This document shows positions 11,440-22,617 of a stretch of DNA of 64,000 nt, in pieces. The notes under the pieces were generated by a model. It was not told the DNA's origin. It ran no database searches and saw nothing but the letters and a program-made list of their open reading frames with translations. Source of the DNA: Vicia villosa (taxonomy: Eukaryota > Streptophyta > Magnoliopsida > Fabales > Fabaceae); NCBI RefSeq assembly GCF_029867415.1, contig NC_081182.1:11848646-11912645 (forward strand), given 5' to 3'. Position numbers and translations under genes: made by a program. Every line of letters begins with the position of its first letter. The stretch's first letter is position 1.

Positions 11440-11880
11440 TGTTAAATTGTAATTCCTTGTGTCGAAGTAGGTTATTGCTCAAACACAAGGTGTGTCGAAT
11501 AAATCTATCAAAGTGTAGAAACAGTTTGTTACACACAGATTTAATTGGATTAGATTTAGGTCTAAAATATGTATTTTTGGCTTTTATGTTTTGGACATTG
11601 GCTCAGGGAGAAAGCAAACCTAAAACTATATAAAGAAGGAGTAACCCCTATTTTAAAATAACTTGTATTCATAGAAGTTGCAGTTGCAAGTGAATAACAG
11701 AATTTCCACAGTTTGTAGGCAGAGAGAAACTCTGCAGAAAAAACTTTTTTCTTCTCTTTTAATTTCCGCAAACCCTAATCCTACTTTTATTCTTATTTTT
11801 TTCATTGTCATCTTTAACGATAAGGAATTACTCAAAGACTTGAGAGTCCAATTCCAACGAAAATACTATAAGATATGATA
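11440..11880 (+). repeat. 3' LTR of the truncated copia element (right end approximate)
   Basis: 'aattaggtggtg' directly before 'tgttaaattgtaattcc' is a polypurine tract plus LTR start, 20 bp after the pol stop. 'actatataaagaagg' at 11624 is a likely TATA box. The right end is not sharply definable; I place it near 11880. Confidence 0.6.
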
Positions 11881-12727
11881 TTATACCAAATCTAATTATT
11901 TATAGTCATGGTCCATGGTGAAGCATTTAAATGGGGGTTCACCTTAGATGCCACCGTATTTGAGTATCAAATCCAAATATTTATCTAGATTTTATTTTAT
12001 ACTGTCAAACAATACTATTAGACACATCGGGAGCCAAGAAAGTGCCAATAGACGAGATCGAAGTGTCGGCGAAAAATTTCTCCTCACCGATCTCAACGGA
12101 GGATCGTCCGAGCAGAGTGAAACTTATGTCCATATTTCAAAATTTCACAATGAGTGTTTGGTGAAATAACCCTAAAAGGAAAATCCAAGTTCACTTTGAC
12201 TCAAATTCTAAGGTGCTTGCAGACCATACAAACAAAAGATACTGTTTTCATTCCACTCATGTATATGTATTAGTGAGCTTTAAACTCCATTTCAACCTTG
12301 GTTTAGTAATCTCTTAGAATAGAAATTGCATCTGTACTTGAATGTGATAGTTTTCATTTGAAACAATAGTTCGAATTTTGATAATTTTCATGTGTACTTA
12401 TATAAGTTTTCATTCGACATTTGTTATATGAATTCTTCTTATTTTTATCAATAATATTTTAGTAAACAACAGAATAGCATATCTATAAAGTGCATCGTAA
12501 TAAGAAGAATAACTCTGAGGGGAAATTGATCCCACAATTGGATTCAAAGCCAATGTATTTAAGTAGCCGCATACAAATTTAAGGTAAACTAGTTACTGCA
12601 ATAAGAACACAAGCCAGAGTTTTTAAGTAGTCACCTACATCTTGCTATGCTGCAACTTTAGACACTATTTTGCTTTTATATTTATGAATGTGAAACAGTG
12701 TCAAATCAGGTCGTTGAGATTTTAAGC
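11881..12727. other. Intergenic, nothing recognised
   Basis: AT-rich spacer downstream of the first F-box copy. The 73-codon frame at 11948-12169 (+) resembles no family I know. Confidence 0.5.
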
Positions 12728-13801
12728 TCATCGCGGATTTGGTGTAACCCAAACTGGAAATCTTAAACGACAATCTGATTTTAGTGGATAACTGGCCAAC
12801 AGCTCAGTGCTTTCATCTGATAAACTAAAGATGCCAAAATCGTCTTTCCCAAAATAATCGTTAGAAAAATAGATACGATTTGGACGACATCCAGCAAAAT
12901 CAGCAGCAGAACAAGAAACACAAGACCTCAGCCCAACAAACAGCATGTTTTCGCCCAGAGTATGAATTTCTTCCCAATTTAGCATATTCCAATTCATCTT
13001 TAAAGTCCGAAACATTTCTGTCTGAGATTCATCTTCCTTTAGTAAATTCCGAGAGACCAACAACATGTCTTCCCCGGAAAACCCAACATAGAAAATATCC
13101 TTCGATAAATTGACAGACGTTGTCGTCTCAAAAATGGAGACTCGAGGACCTTCAACATCACACACCGCTATCATTCCTTTTATGCTCATAGCATAACACA
13201 AACTGTTTTTGGATACAATGTCCATCCATAGGTGATATCCGTTCACATTGAAGGGAACCCAAGAATCATAGCCTTTTCTACAGAATGCTTACACACTTGA
13301 ATTTATAATGGCGAATGCAGCGAAGTCGTCGCCAAGCGAGGGGCTAGATAACAAGACGACTTTGCGAAGGAGTTGCCTATTATTATTATTTGATAGCTTA
13401 CTAACAAACTCTGGCAAAGTGTTGAGAGAAGGGAGAGAAAATGTGACGTGGGTTATAGGGTTGAGAAGACGAACCTCAGAGATATCATGGAGAATGATTA
13501 GCCAGCCAAAAGAAGAGCCACAGATAAGAGTGTTAGATAGAGGGAGATTGAGGTGGTGGATTTTGTTGGTGGAGGGGTCAAAGAAGGAATTGTGAGAAAG
13601 CATGAGCCATGGGAATTGAGGTGGTAGATGGAGAGGAGTTTTGGGAAGATAGGAATTCCAGGTGCGACAGACGCATCGGAATCGGAGATAGTCGGAGTAG
13701 ATTGTCAACTTTTTAGATATGAATTCAATGATATCTTGTGGTAAGTTAGCCCACTCTACTACGCCCATTCTTTTTCCATCTGCTTTGCTATCAATCATCA
13801 T
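12728..13801 (-). pseudogene. F-box/DUF295 (KIB1/SKIP23-like) gene with one in-frame stop
   Basis: Encodes an N-terminal F-box (WANLPQDIIEFISKKL then RFRCVCRTWNSYLP) and a DUF295/KIB-type C-terminal region ending in the family tail FPVWVTPNP. The same frame runs for 358 codons. It is broken only by TAA at 13289-13291, just before AFCRKGYDSWV, where the paralogues have Leu. One base change (TTA to TAA) explains it. The truncated product would keep the F-box but lose the putative substrate-binding part. I start at the ATG at 13801, which aligns with the paralogue starts. A 5'-UTR intron (13836-14063) is conserved with the copy at 21547. It could be a pseudogene, a truncated gene or an assembly error. 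Confidence 0.85.
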
Positions 13802-13835
13802 GCTACTGGATTGCTTCTCAATCAAGAAATGTCCC

Positions 13836-14063
13836 CTATGATGGAAAAGAAATGAAAATGATGAGTCTCTTTAGAAACTTTTCCTCACAACTAACACAAG
13901 AACATTAGCAAAAGAAATGAAAATGATGGGTCTCTCTAGAAACTTTTCCTTACAACAAACACAAGAACAGTAGCAGTGTTGAAATTGGAGTGACTATGAA
14001 GTGCTAAACCCTAAATATCTTGAAATGAAAGCATAAACAATAAACAAAATATATGTTTCTTAC
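13836..14063 (-). other. Predicted 5'-UTR intron of the F-box copy at 12728-13801
   Basis: Minus-strand donor CAA/GTAAGAAACATAT and acceptor TCCATCATAG/GGGA. The gene at 21547 has matching donor (AAA/GTAAGAAACACAT) and acceptor (TCCATCACAG/GGGA) sequences, so the intron predates the duplication. Confidence 0.6.
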
Positions 14064-14459
14064 TTGAGACGCTTCTTCGAACTCGAACAAGTTTTACCGA
14101 AATGCTAAGCAAAGAAGGGGGAAATGGAATACTCTTGATTTCTAGTCAATATGCTAACATTTTCTTTTCTTCACTTTCTTTTCTTTTCAAAATATAACAT
14201 TTTCAAAAGAGAAATCATATATTTTCACTAATTCATACTCCTACACTCAATTCCCTCGGAACAGCGTTTTTTTTTAAATTTAATTAATACAGTTTAAAGT
14301 TTAGAGTTTGATTAATATATATTTAAAATAAAAAAAAAAGAAAGAAAGTAGTTTTAAGTTATAAAATAAAGTTAGTTAATTAAGTATTATAAATTGGTTA
14401 ATATAGTTTAAAGTTTAAAAGTTTAGTTATCGAGTGTTTTGATATCAATTATTATATCT

Positions 14460-14935
14460 TATGTAGTAAACCAATTTTGGAGTGCACAATCCATAAAAAA
14501 CATGATACAAAAGGAAGCCAACACCAACCAAGCAAAGTTAAAAAGCTGCTAAGCATCTAGTCCGAGAGACACACCAATTTGACCAAAGCAAATTTCTACT
14601 GGGTTTACATGTCGAAAGAAACCACTCCCAAGATAAAAACTTCATCATACCCAAGCAGTAAAAAAGAATGTTGTTCCTACACGACCCAATCGATCAACAA
14701 AGAGATAAACCAAAAATCCAACCTGAATCCAAAGGATATCTAGACCACGTAGAAGCCTTCAAAGATGAAAGTCGCTCAAGGAGAGACAAAGTACCGAAAG
14801 GGAAATCAACATAGAACCAATCACACATTTTAATCCACCAAACTAACGAAACTCGACAACCACTAAAAAGATGATTGATATCTTCATCTTCCCACAAACA
14901 AAGAGGGCAACCACGTGAAAATCACATCGCAAAAA
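14460..14935 (-). pseudogene. LINE 3'-end fragment (zf-RVT region)
   Basis: Minus-strand reading CPLC, WEDEDINHLFSGCR, then VWWIKMCDWF matches the zinc-binding C-terminal segment after reverse transcriptase in plant L1 LINEs (C..C...H....C). The frame is open for only 67 residues; beyond that it is shifted and decays. The upstream reverse transcriptase is missing, as expected of a 5'-truncated LINE copy. Confidence 0.6.
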
Positions 14936-15728
14936 AAAGGAACATTTGTGAAGTGGAATTCATGTCGCAATGCACTTAAAATTTTAAAAAAGGAAAATCA
15001 AGTTTACACGTGTTATGATGTCTTTGTATTTGGGAGATATTTTAAAATTTTCAAAAATTTATTTGTGATGTGAAAATCACGTGACTAATCAGTGTCATAC
15101 AAACAAACACAGCAAAAGAAGTGAATGCATCAACATCACAGAAAAAAACAAAAGTCATTTTCCTTTTTCTTCAAACATCTTCTTTCTACCATTTTCATAC
15201 CTCCACCACCTTCCATCTCCTTTTCTAAACATAACAACAACCACAAAAGCAACAAACTGAATATGTGAAGATATTTGAAGATAAAACGCAAGAAGTTGAA
15301 TTCGACCGCAACAAAAGCGATCAACTTTTGTCGCTCCGTCTGAGCTCCACCACACCAGAGCCGCCTTTCCGGAAACACTGCCGCCTCTGCAAAGGCCTCG
15401 TTTCCAATCACATGCAGTTCAATCGTCCAGTTTTCTCTTTTGGGATGTTGTTGTGTTTCCTCATGTTTCGCTTGTGCCCTTAGTGTGTTTGCTGGAAGTG
15501 AAGATGTATAAGACAATGACAGTGAAGTTGATTTTACTTTCAATTAAAAAATAAAAGTTCTGATGTGATTTTCACGTAGAAAAATTGTATAGTGTTTTTC
15601 ACGTCACAAATAAGTTGCGACTTGCATTCATGCCACATGTTTCGTCACGTCGCTAAATTAGATGTTGCGATGTGATATTTTGGTCTGTGAAGTGGTTTTC
15701 ACATGGCTAATGAGTGTTTTTTTTAGTG
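14936..15728. mobile_element. Possible CACTA-type DNA element end with subterminal repeats
   Basis: The right edge reads 'gagtgttttttttagtg' (minus strand CACTAAAAAAAACACTC). Inside it are repeated motifs around 'gtgaaaatcac' and 'cacatcgcaa' in both orientations (near 14915, 15073, 15565, 15600, 15690). This composition suits subterminal repeats of CACTA/EnSpm elements. No matching CACTA end was found on the left and no transposase is present. The middle (15136-15543) has overlapping short frames of 60-135 codons on both strands with no known domain, perhaps captured host sequence. Confidence 0.35.
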
Positions 15729-16286
15729 AAAATAGGGTTTGTTCTTACGAACTCGTGTGACTGTTTTCTTGAACTAATTTGTAATATTTTTAACAACTCT
15801 TGGAAGTATAGGGAGTCGGAGAGTTGCTCTATGTCTCATAGTAAATTGTTTGATCGAATTGAATAAAAAATTATTGTATTTCTTGTCTTGAATCTTCTTC
15901 TACCTTGTTGCGGACTTGCTTTCATTTTTAAGAAATCATTATGGTGTTTTAGATAATTTATTTTATTTATTATTGTTCTTTGTCTTCTCACATTCACCCC
16001 CTCTAGATAAGTTGTCTTCGTCTAACAAGTGGTATCACAAGATCGGTTTATTCCGTGCTTCAAAAACACTTATTATATTATGGCCTCCGAACCAAAAGGG
16101 GCATACAATAGAGCGTCTATTTTTACTGGTGAAAACTATGATTATTGGAAAGCTTGTATGTGTATCCATATCAACTCTATTGATAAGGGTGTATGGAACT
16201 CCATTATCAATGGTCCTAATCAAATTACAATAAGCAATGCTAATGGTATTGTCGTACCTAAACCGAAAGTACAATGGGATGATTAA
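15729..16286 (+). mobile_element. Ty1/copia fragment: LTR end, primer site and gag start
   Basis: An LTR-like tail ends near 16022 and is followed by 'tggtatcacaaga' (16030-16042), a variant of the initiator-Met-tRNA primer site. ATG at 16080 opens a 68-residue frame. It carries the gag N-terminal signature FTGENYDYWKACM, then INSIDKGVWNSIINGP, ending at a stop after VQWDD, where intact elements continue. The rest of gag and all of pol are absent; 16287-16853 shows no coding potential. Confidence 0.65.
15938..15974 (+). repeat. 37-bp exact direct repeat, copy 1
   Basis: Begins 'attatggtgttttagata'. The same 37 bases occur at 16854-16890, 916 bp away. Confidence 0.9.
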
Positions 16287-16853
16287 AAAAAATGAAACAA
16301 ATGGATACAAGTAAAAAAAAGTCTATAATAGTTTATGACTTTTCCTTGAAGTATTGATTTTGGTAAAAAAAAAAAAAAAAAAAAGAGTTATATCTAAAAC
16401 GCGTGAATGGAATGATTGAATGCCTAACTCCAAAAATTTATTCTATTTTTCCAAATTTATCCTACCTTAGTCCAAGTCATGTTATAACCTTTAAGACTAG
16501 AAAAAAATTGTGTGTAATAATTTGGATTTGATAGATAATTTAGAAATTAATCAAGTTTATGATAAAATGATTTTTGCATGACGATTGAGTGATACCTTTA
16601 TCATTTGAGTGAATTCATGAGGGTGGGAGAAAAGTTAAGGAGATAAGAGCATGATCAATGTCTTTTAGATAATTTGATCCATCTTGAGGTCATAGAACAG
16701 AAGTAGAGCTTGAGCATAACATGAAAGTATTATGGTAAGTAGCATTGAACTTAGACATTTTATTGAAGTAGGTAAATTATATAGTTATTCGTAGAATCTC
16801 AAATTTTAAGCTTTTTCCTAGAGGAATAAGAAAGATGAAAGTTTGGGGTTATA
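16287..16853. other. Non-coding remainder after the copia gag fragment
   Basis: AT-rich, with a poly(A) run of about 20 bases near 16365-16384. No frame or repeat recognised. Confidence 0.5.
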
Positions 16854-16890
16854 ATTATGGTGTTTTAGATAATTTATTTTATTTATTATT
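16854..16890 (+). repeat. 37-bp exact direct repeat, copy 2
   Basis: Identical to 15938-15974; ends 20 bp before the Mutator-like element at 16911. Confidence 0.9.
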
Positions 16891-16910
16891 TATATTTTTA
16901 TAAATTTTAA

Positions 16911-18161
16911 GGGTTAAATATGTTAGAGGTCCCTATAAATATATCATCATTCAATTTTAGTCCCTCAAACAAATTTCTTTAAACAATGGCCCTCATAATG
17001 TTTTTCGTCCATAATTTTAGCTCCTCCCGTTAACTTCCATTATTGGAAGTTGGTGTGGCTTGCCACATGGAAGATTGATCGTTAGTAAAAGCTAGAACCG
17101 TCACTAGAACTATCTTATAAGATGAAGATTCATGACAAAACTCATAAACGAGAAATAGAATTCAAAAAATGTAAATAGAACCCGTAAACTGTCACTTAAA
17201 CCATCTTAGAAGATGAAGATTCATGATAAAACTCAAAATCCTTCACTAAAACCCAGAAACTATCACTAAAACTATTTAAGAAGATTAAGATTCATGACAA
17301 ACCAAGAATCTGTCATTAAAGCCCATAACCCGTCACTAAAAGTAGATGAATATTCAAATCCAAAACCCAAGAAATCGTCACTAAAAGTATCATAGAAGAT
17401 GAAAATTCATGTCAAAAACCAAGAATAATTTACTAAATCCCATAACCATCACTAAAAGTATCTTAGAAGATGAAGATTCATGTTCAAAAATTCAGAATCC
17501 ATCACTAAAACCCATAATCCGTCACTAAAAGTATTTTAGAAGATGGAGATTCATGTCCAAAACCTAGAATGCATCACTAAAGCCCAGTAACAGTCACTAA
17601 AAGTATCTTATGATTTATGTTCAAAACCAAAAATATGTCATAAATCCCATTAACCGTCACTAAAAGTAATGAAGATTCATGTCAAAAACCATAATTCGTC
17701 ACTATAGCCCAAAAACCTTTACTATAGCCCAAAAACCGTCACTAAAAATATTTTAGAAGATGAAGGTTCATGTTAAAAACTAAGAATCTGTCACAACACC
17801 AATCAAATACAATCCAATATGCAATATAGTTTTTAAGCTCTTTTAAAATAATCTGTCAAATTGGAAAACCTGTTGTGACTTGAATGTCAATGGTAAAGGT
17901 GTGATTGTTATAAGAAAAAAAATAAGATTAAGAAAATTCTAATTTTAGTGACACTTAATTGTTGTTCGTAGGTAAAACCATTTTTCAATCATTAAAACTC
18001 TTCCGCGTGACATGCCACGTCAGCTTTCGTTAAGAGAAGTTAACGGGAGGGACTAAAACTATGGGCCGAAAACTTTAGAAGGGTCATTGTTTGAAGGAAA
18101 ATCTTATGGGACTAAAATTGAATGTTTGTTTATTTATAGAGAATTAAAACATATTTAACAC
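16911..18161. mobile_element. Non-autonomous Mutator-like element with ~150-bp terminal inverted repeats
   Basis: The left end GGGTTAAATATG and the inverted right end GTGTTAAATATG differ at one base. Inverted similarity continues for roughly 150 bp, through 'caattttagtccc' and 'ccgttaacttc'. The 9 bases outside each end ('aaattttaa' 16902-16910, 'agattttaa' 18162-18170) match at 8 of 9, as expected for Mutator-type target duplications. There is no transposase. The interior 17090-17800 is a diverged tandem repeat built on 'cgtcactaaaagtatcttag' and 'aagatgaagattcatg', period roughly 60-90 bp. Ends of this type are common in legume genomes. Confidence 0.75.
17090..17800 (+). repeat. Diverged 60-90-bp tandem repeats inside the Mutator-like element
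   Basis: About nine units each combine 'agaagatgaagattcatg', an 'aaaacc.agaatc' segment and one or two 'gtcactaaa' blocks. Unit length varies by loss or gain of a 'cccataacc' block. Confidence 0.7.
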
Positions 18162-18383
18162 AGATTTTAATAAAAAATTTAAAGAATTGTGGAAAAGACT
18201 GATTCATGCTAAAAAAATTATAGGTATGCCAAGTTGGTGCAACAATTTATGTATGAGGCAACCGTTGGGTATACATGCTACATCTTGTTAGATGTGCTAT
18301 CATAGTGAATAAGTCTCATGTATATATTGATGCGAGGTACATGTGGTTGTTTAGTATCCTTGACCATGTTAGTTGGGCATAGG

Positions 18384-19409
<1,026 letters not shown>

Positions 19410-20058
19410 GGCATAGGGGTGGGTTGCACCGAATTTTCTATATAATGCACTTGGAGAGACGAATGTCTTTGAGACTAGGCAGGTTACCGGTTATATGAGT
19501 TTATTTCAAATATATAAATTTATTAGTTTTGATTAATTTGGTTCTTATTTATGATTTTGCCTATGTTCTTGTCCAATGTTGGATATACGTGCATTTTCCC
19601 TCCATTTGTGAGAGGAGGGTTATTCCTACCATTGCTGGCTCCACACAGGCCAAAAGATGTAAGTCCAAGCATTAATTCACACACAGGCGGTGTTCTGGCA
19701 TACAAAAGGAGGATTAATGCATTGACTATAGACGATGTCATCGGGACACGCTATGTAGAGCATAGAGTGCATCGCGAGTTTGATGACACTTCCATTTTCC
19801 CGGTTATCAGCAATGGGAGACCTTAATCGATAGACACTTACCTGAGAGGTGTTTGTGCCAGTTTGGGTATGTCCAAGACATCCCACAACCAGTCCTTGTT
19901 GTTCCATCTGAGGGAATTACTAAATGGTTTGTCGGTAACGTTGTTAGCTCTGCGCATGCCATTAAAGATCATGCAGTGGAGGCTTATTTCTAGTACAGAG
20001 TGTGAGGTTTATACTTTGACATTAGAGACAATACACATAGCCAATGGGGGGCATAAAT

Positions 20059-20768
20059 AGACATTATTATTTTGTGTTATTTGTATATTATGTGTATTAT
20101 TACTCAGACATTTGAACCATATTATGTTGTAGTCATTTAAAAAATAACTACTTTTATAATTTAAAAAAAATTTATGACAAATAAATTATTACAAAATTAA
20201 AATTTTATGTAATTTCTTTATTCGTTATTTATAACAATTTGTATTTAAGTTATTTTTTATTAGTATTAAGTCACTTTAATTATATTATAAATAAATATTT
20301 TTTTAAAATAAAATTAAAATATTGGTTAATTCGGAAGTATATATCTAAATTAACGAATATTCCAAAATTTTCAAATTTTATAGAGTTTTTTCAAATATAC
20401 ATATCTTAAAAAACCTCTGATATTTTAAATTCAATGTTTAAATAAAAATTAAAGAAAGTGTTTTCGGATATGCATATCTAAAATATCTTTAAAATATAAA
20501 AATAGTTTAATTTATATGCACTGACAATGTAAAATTATTTTACACTATAAGTGTATAAACCTTTTTCTCATATAAAAGGTATACTTTCAAATATGTATAT
20601 CCGAAAAACATTTTAGAATTTTCAAGGAGTATTTTTCACACTATTAGGCCCCAATGAGAAATTCTCAAATCTAATCCGGACAATACTATTCATGTGGCCC
20701 AAATAGAATGATACAAGTACCGAAAGAAATATTTAGTTTCTTCTCTTAGCAGCCGATTTGCCCAAAAG
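20059..20768. other. AT-rich spacer before the second F-box copy
   Basis: No coding frame. Contains inverted short motifs around 'ttcggatatgcatatc' (20463) and 'aatatgtatatccgaaaaac' (20595), which look like worn terminal repeats of a small DNA element. Confidence 0.4.
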
Positions 20769-20769
20769 C

Positions 20770-20778
20770 TATATAAAT
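20770..20778 (+). promoter_or_regulatory. Probable TATA box of the F-box copy at 21547
   Basis: 'tatataaat' followed about 30 bases later by a CT-rich start region; the predicted 5'-UTR intron donor is at 20857. Confidence 0.5.
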
Positions 20779-20856
20779 CCTCTTCTCTTTAGAACTTCAT
20801 GTGTGCCAAATGCTTAAGAAAGAGAGTATTGATTTTCATTACAGTTAAAAACGGTA

Positions 20857-21508
20857 AAGTAAGAAACACATATTACTAATCTGATTCATTTTTATATTCA
20901 AATGTGTTAGGGTTTCCATGCCTTTTCTTTTCTTTATTCTTTATGTTTTCTATATTTAGGGTTTACAAGAGTATAACAAAATTAAACATTATAAATATTG
21001 TAATATATAATATAGCTTTATAGTGTTCATGAGTGAAGAATTAAAGGTTGTTTCATGGAACAAGTTTTTGTTTTTTCTTTTCAAATTGATTGTATTGATG
21101 CAAGTTTATTGACTCTGTTATGTACTTTTAATTGGGTCATGCTAACATGTGCCCTAAGGGCACATGTTAAGAGCTAAATGTAGAAATTTTTTCTAAAAAA
21201 TTGTGCATTGTTTTCATAAAAAGTTTATAATTAATATGTTTATTACGTTTTCCAATACAAATTTACTATATTTAAGCTTTTTAACATGTGCCCTTGGGGC
21301 ACATGTTAGCTTTATCCTTAATTAAAATTACTACTTTCAAATGTCACAACTCTGTACTTCACATTAGTATTTGTGAATTTCATGATAAACTTTTCTACTG
21401 TTATTCATATTTATTACTTCTACTGTTTGTTTATTTTTACTCTATTGTGTGTGTTTTATGGACAAGTTTCTAAACAGAATCATGATATTCATTTTTTGTC
21501 CATCACAG
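20857..21508 (+). other. Predicted 5'-UTR intron of the F-box copy at 21547
   Basis: Donor AAA/GTAAGAAACACATA and acceptor TCCATCACAG/GGGATA correspond to those of the 12728-13801 copy. Here the intron is longer (652 against 228 bp), partly because it hosts the MITE at 21134-21317. Confidence 0.55.
21134..21317. mobile_element. MITE with palindromic ends ('aacatgtgccc' family)
   Basis: Left end GGGTCATGCTAACATGTGCC and, inverted, right end GGATAAAGCTAACATGTGCC. Each end is followed by its own small palindrome (catgtgccctaagggcacatg). The interior is AT-rich and not inverted. The same ends are found on the 39571-39788 element. Exact target duplication is not clear. Confidence 0.6.
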
Positions 21509-21546
21509 GGGATAATTGTTGATTGAGGTTAATCGTTGTATATGAT

Positions 21547-22617
21547 ATGAATAGCAGTACAAGTCTTGGCGTTCCTCCGTTCCAGGGAAAAAGAATGGTC
21601 GTAGACTGGGCTGAATTACCACAAGAAATCATTGAATTAATATCCAAAAGAATCACAATCTACTCCGACTATCTCCGATTCCTACGCGTTTGTCGCAGTC
21701 CCGAAACCCCTCTCCATATACTACCACCTCAACTCCCATGGCTCATGCTTTCTCACAATTCCTTCTTTGACCCATCCACCAAAGAAATCCACCACCTCAA
21801 TCTCCCTCTATCATCTTCTCACAAATCTCGAATCTGCTGTTCCTCTTTTGGCTGGCTCGTCATTCTCCACGATATCTCCAAAGTTCGTCTTCTCAACCCT
21901 ATAACATGTGTCACACTTTCTCTTCCTTCTCTCTACACTTTGCCAAAGTTTGTTAGAAAGCCTTTGAAATCTAATTGTAACCAATTCCTTCATAAAATTG
22001 TCTTGTCTTCTAGCCCCTCGCTAAGTGACGACTTCGCTGCTCTAGCCATTCTTAATTTTGGTGCGTTAGCATTCTGTAGAAAAGGCTATGATTCTTGGGT
22101 TCTCCTCAGAATGAATGCGTTTCACGAATGGATGGATGTTGTATGCAATAACGGTTTGTTTTATGCTGTGAGCACGAAAGGAGTGATAGCGGTGTATGAT
22201 GTTAAAGGTCCTCGAGTCTCCATTATTGAGACGACAAACTTTGTCCATTCTTGAAAGGAAATGTACGATGTTGTGTTTTCAAGGGAGGACATGTTGTTGG
22301 TCTCTTCGTGTTTACTAAAGAAAGATGTATGTCAGGGAATGTGGATTCGAATTTTAAGGATGAATTGGAATGCGCTAATGTGGGAAGAAGTTCGAAGTTT
22401 GGGCAGAGTCATGTTGTTTGTAGGGTGGAGATCTTCTCTTTCTATTTCTGCCGCTGATTTTGTTGGATGTAATCCAAATGATATGTATTTCACTAACGAT
22501 GACCATATTGGCATCTATAGTGTATACAATAAGAGCATTGAGCTATTGCTCCACTATCCACTTAATTTAGACCGTCCTTTGGGATGTCCAATTTGGTTTA
22601 CACCAAATCCGCTATGA
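21547..22617 (+). pseudogene. F-box/DUF295 (KIB1/SKIP23-like) gene with in-frame stop and damaged F-box
   Basis: The frame starts at the ATG of MNSSTSLGVPPF, shared with the 26894-28021 copy. It shows WAELPQEIIELISKRI, the central AFCRKGYDSWV, the ISAADFVGC block and the tail CPIWFTPNP. Two lesions are visible. TGA at 22252-22254 replaces the Ser seen at this place in the 12728-13801 copy (one base from TCA). The end of the F-box lacks about four residues including the conserved Trp (VCRSPETPLH against VCRTWNSYLPKTPLH). The second half stays open in the same frame to 22617, so decay is recent. The upstream TTG-initiated extension is not a plausible start. The 5' UTR contains a predicted intron. 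Confidence 0.85.

Noticed and set aside
15136..15543. 135-codon frame (-) as a gene
   Set aside because: Overlaps an open frame on the other strand, has no domain, and lies between CACTA-like subterminal repeats.
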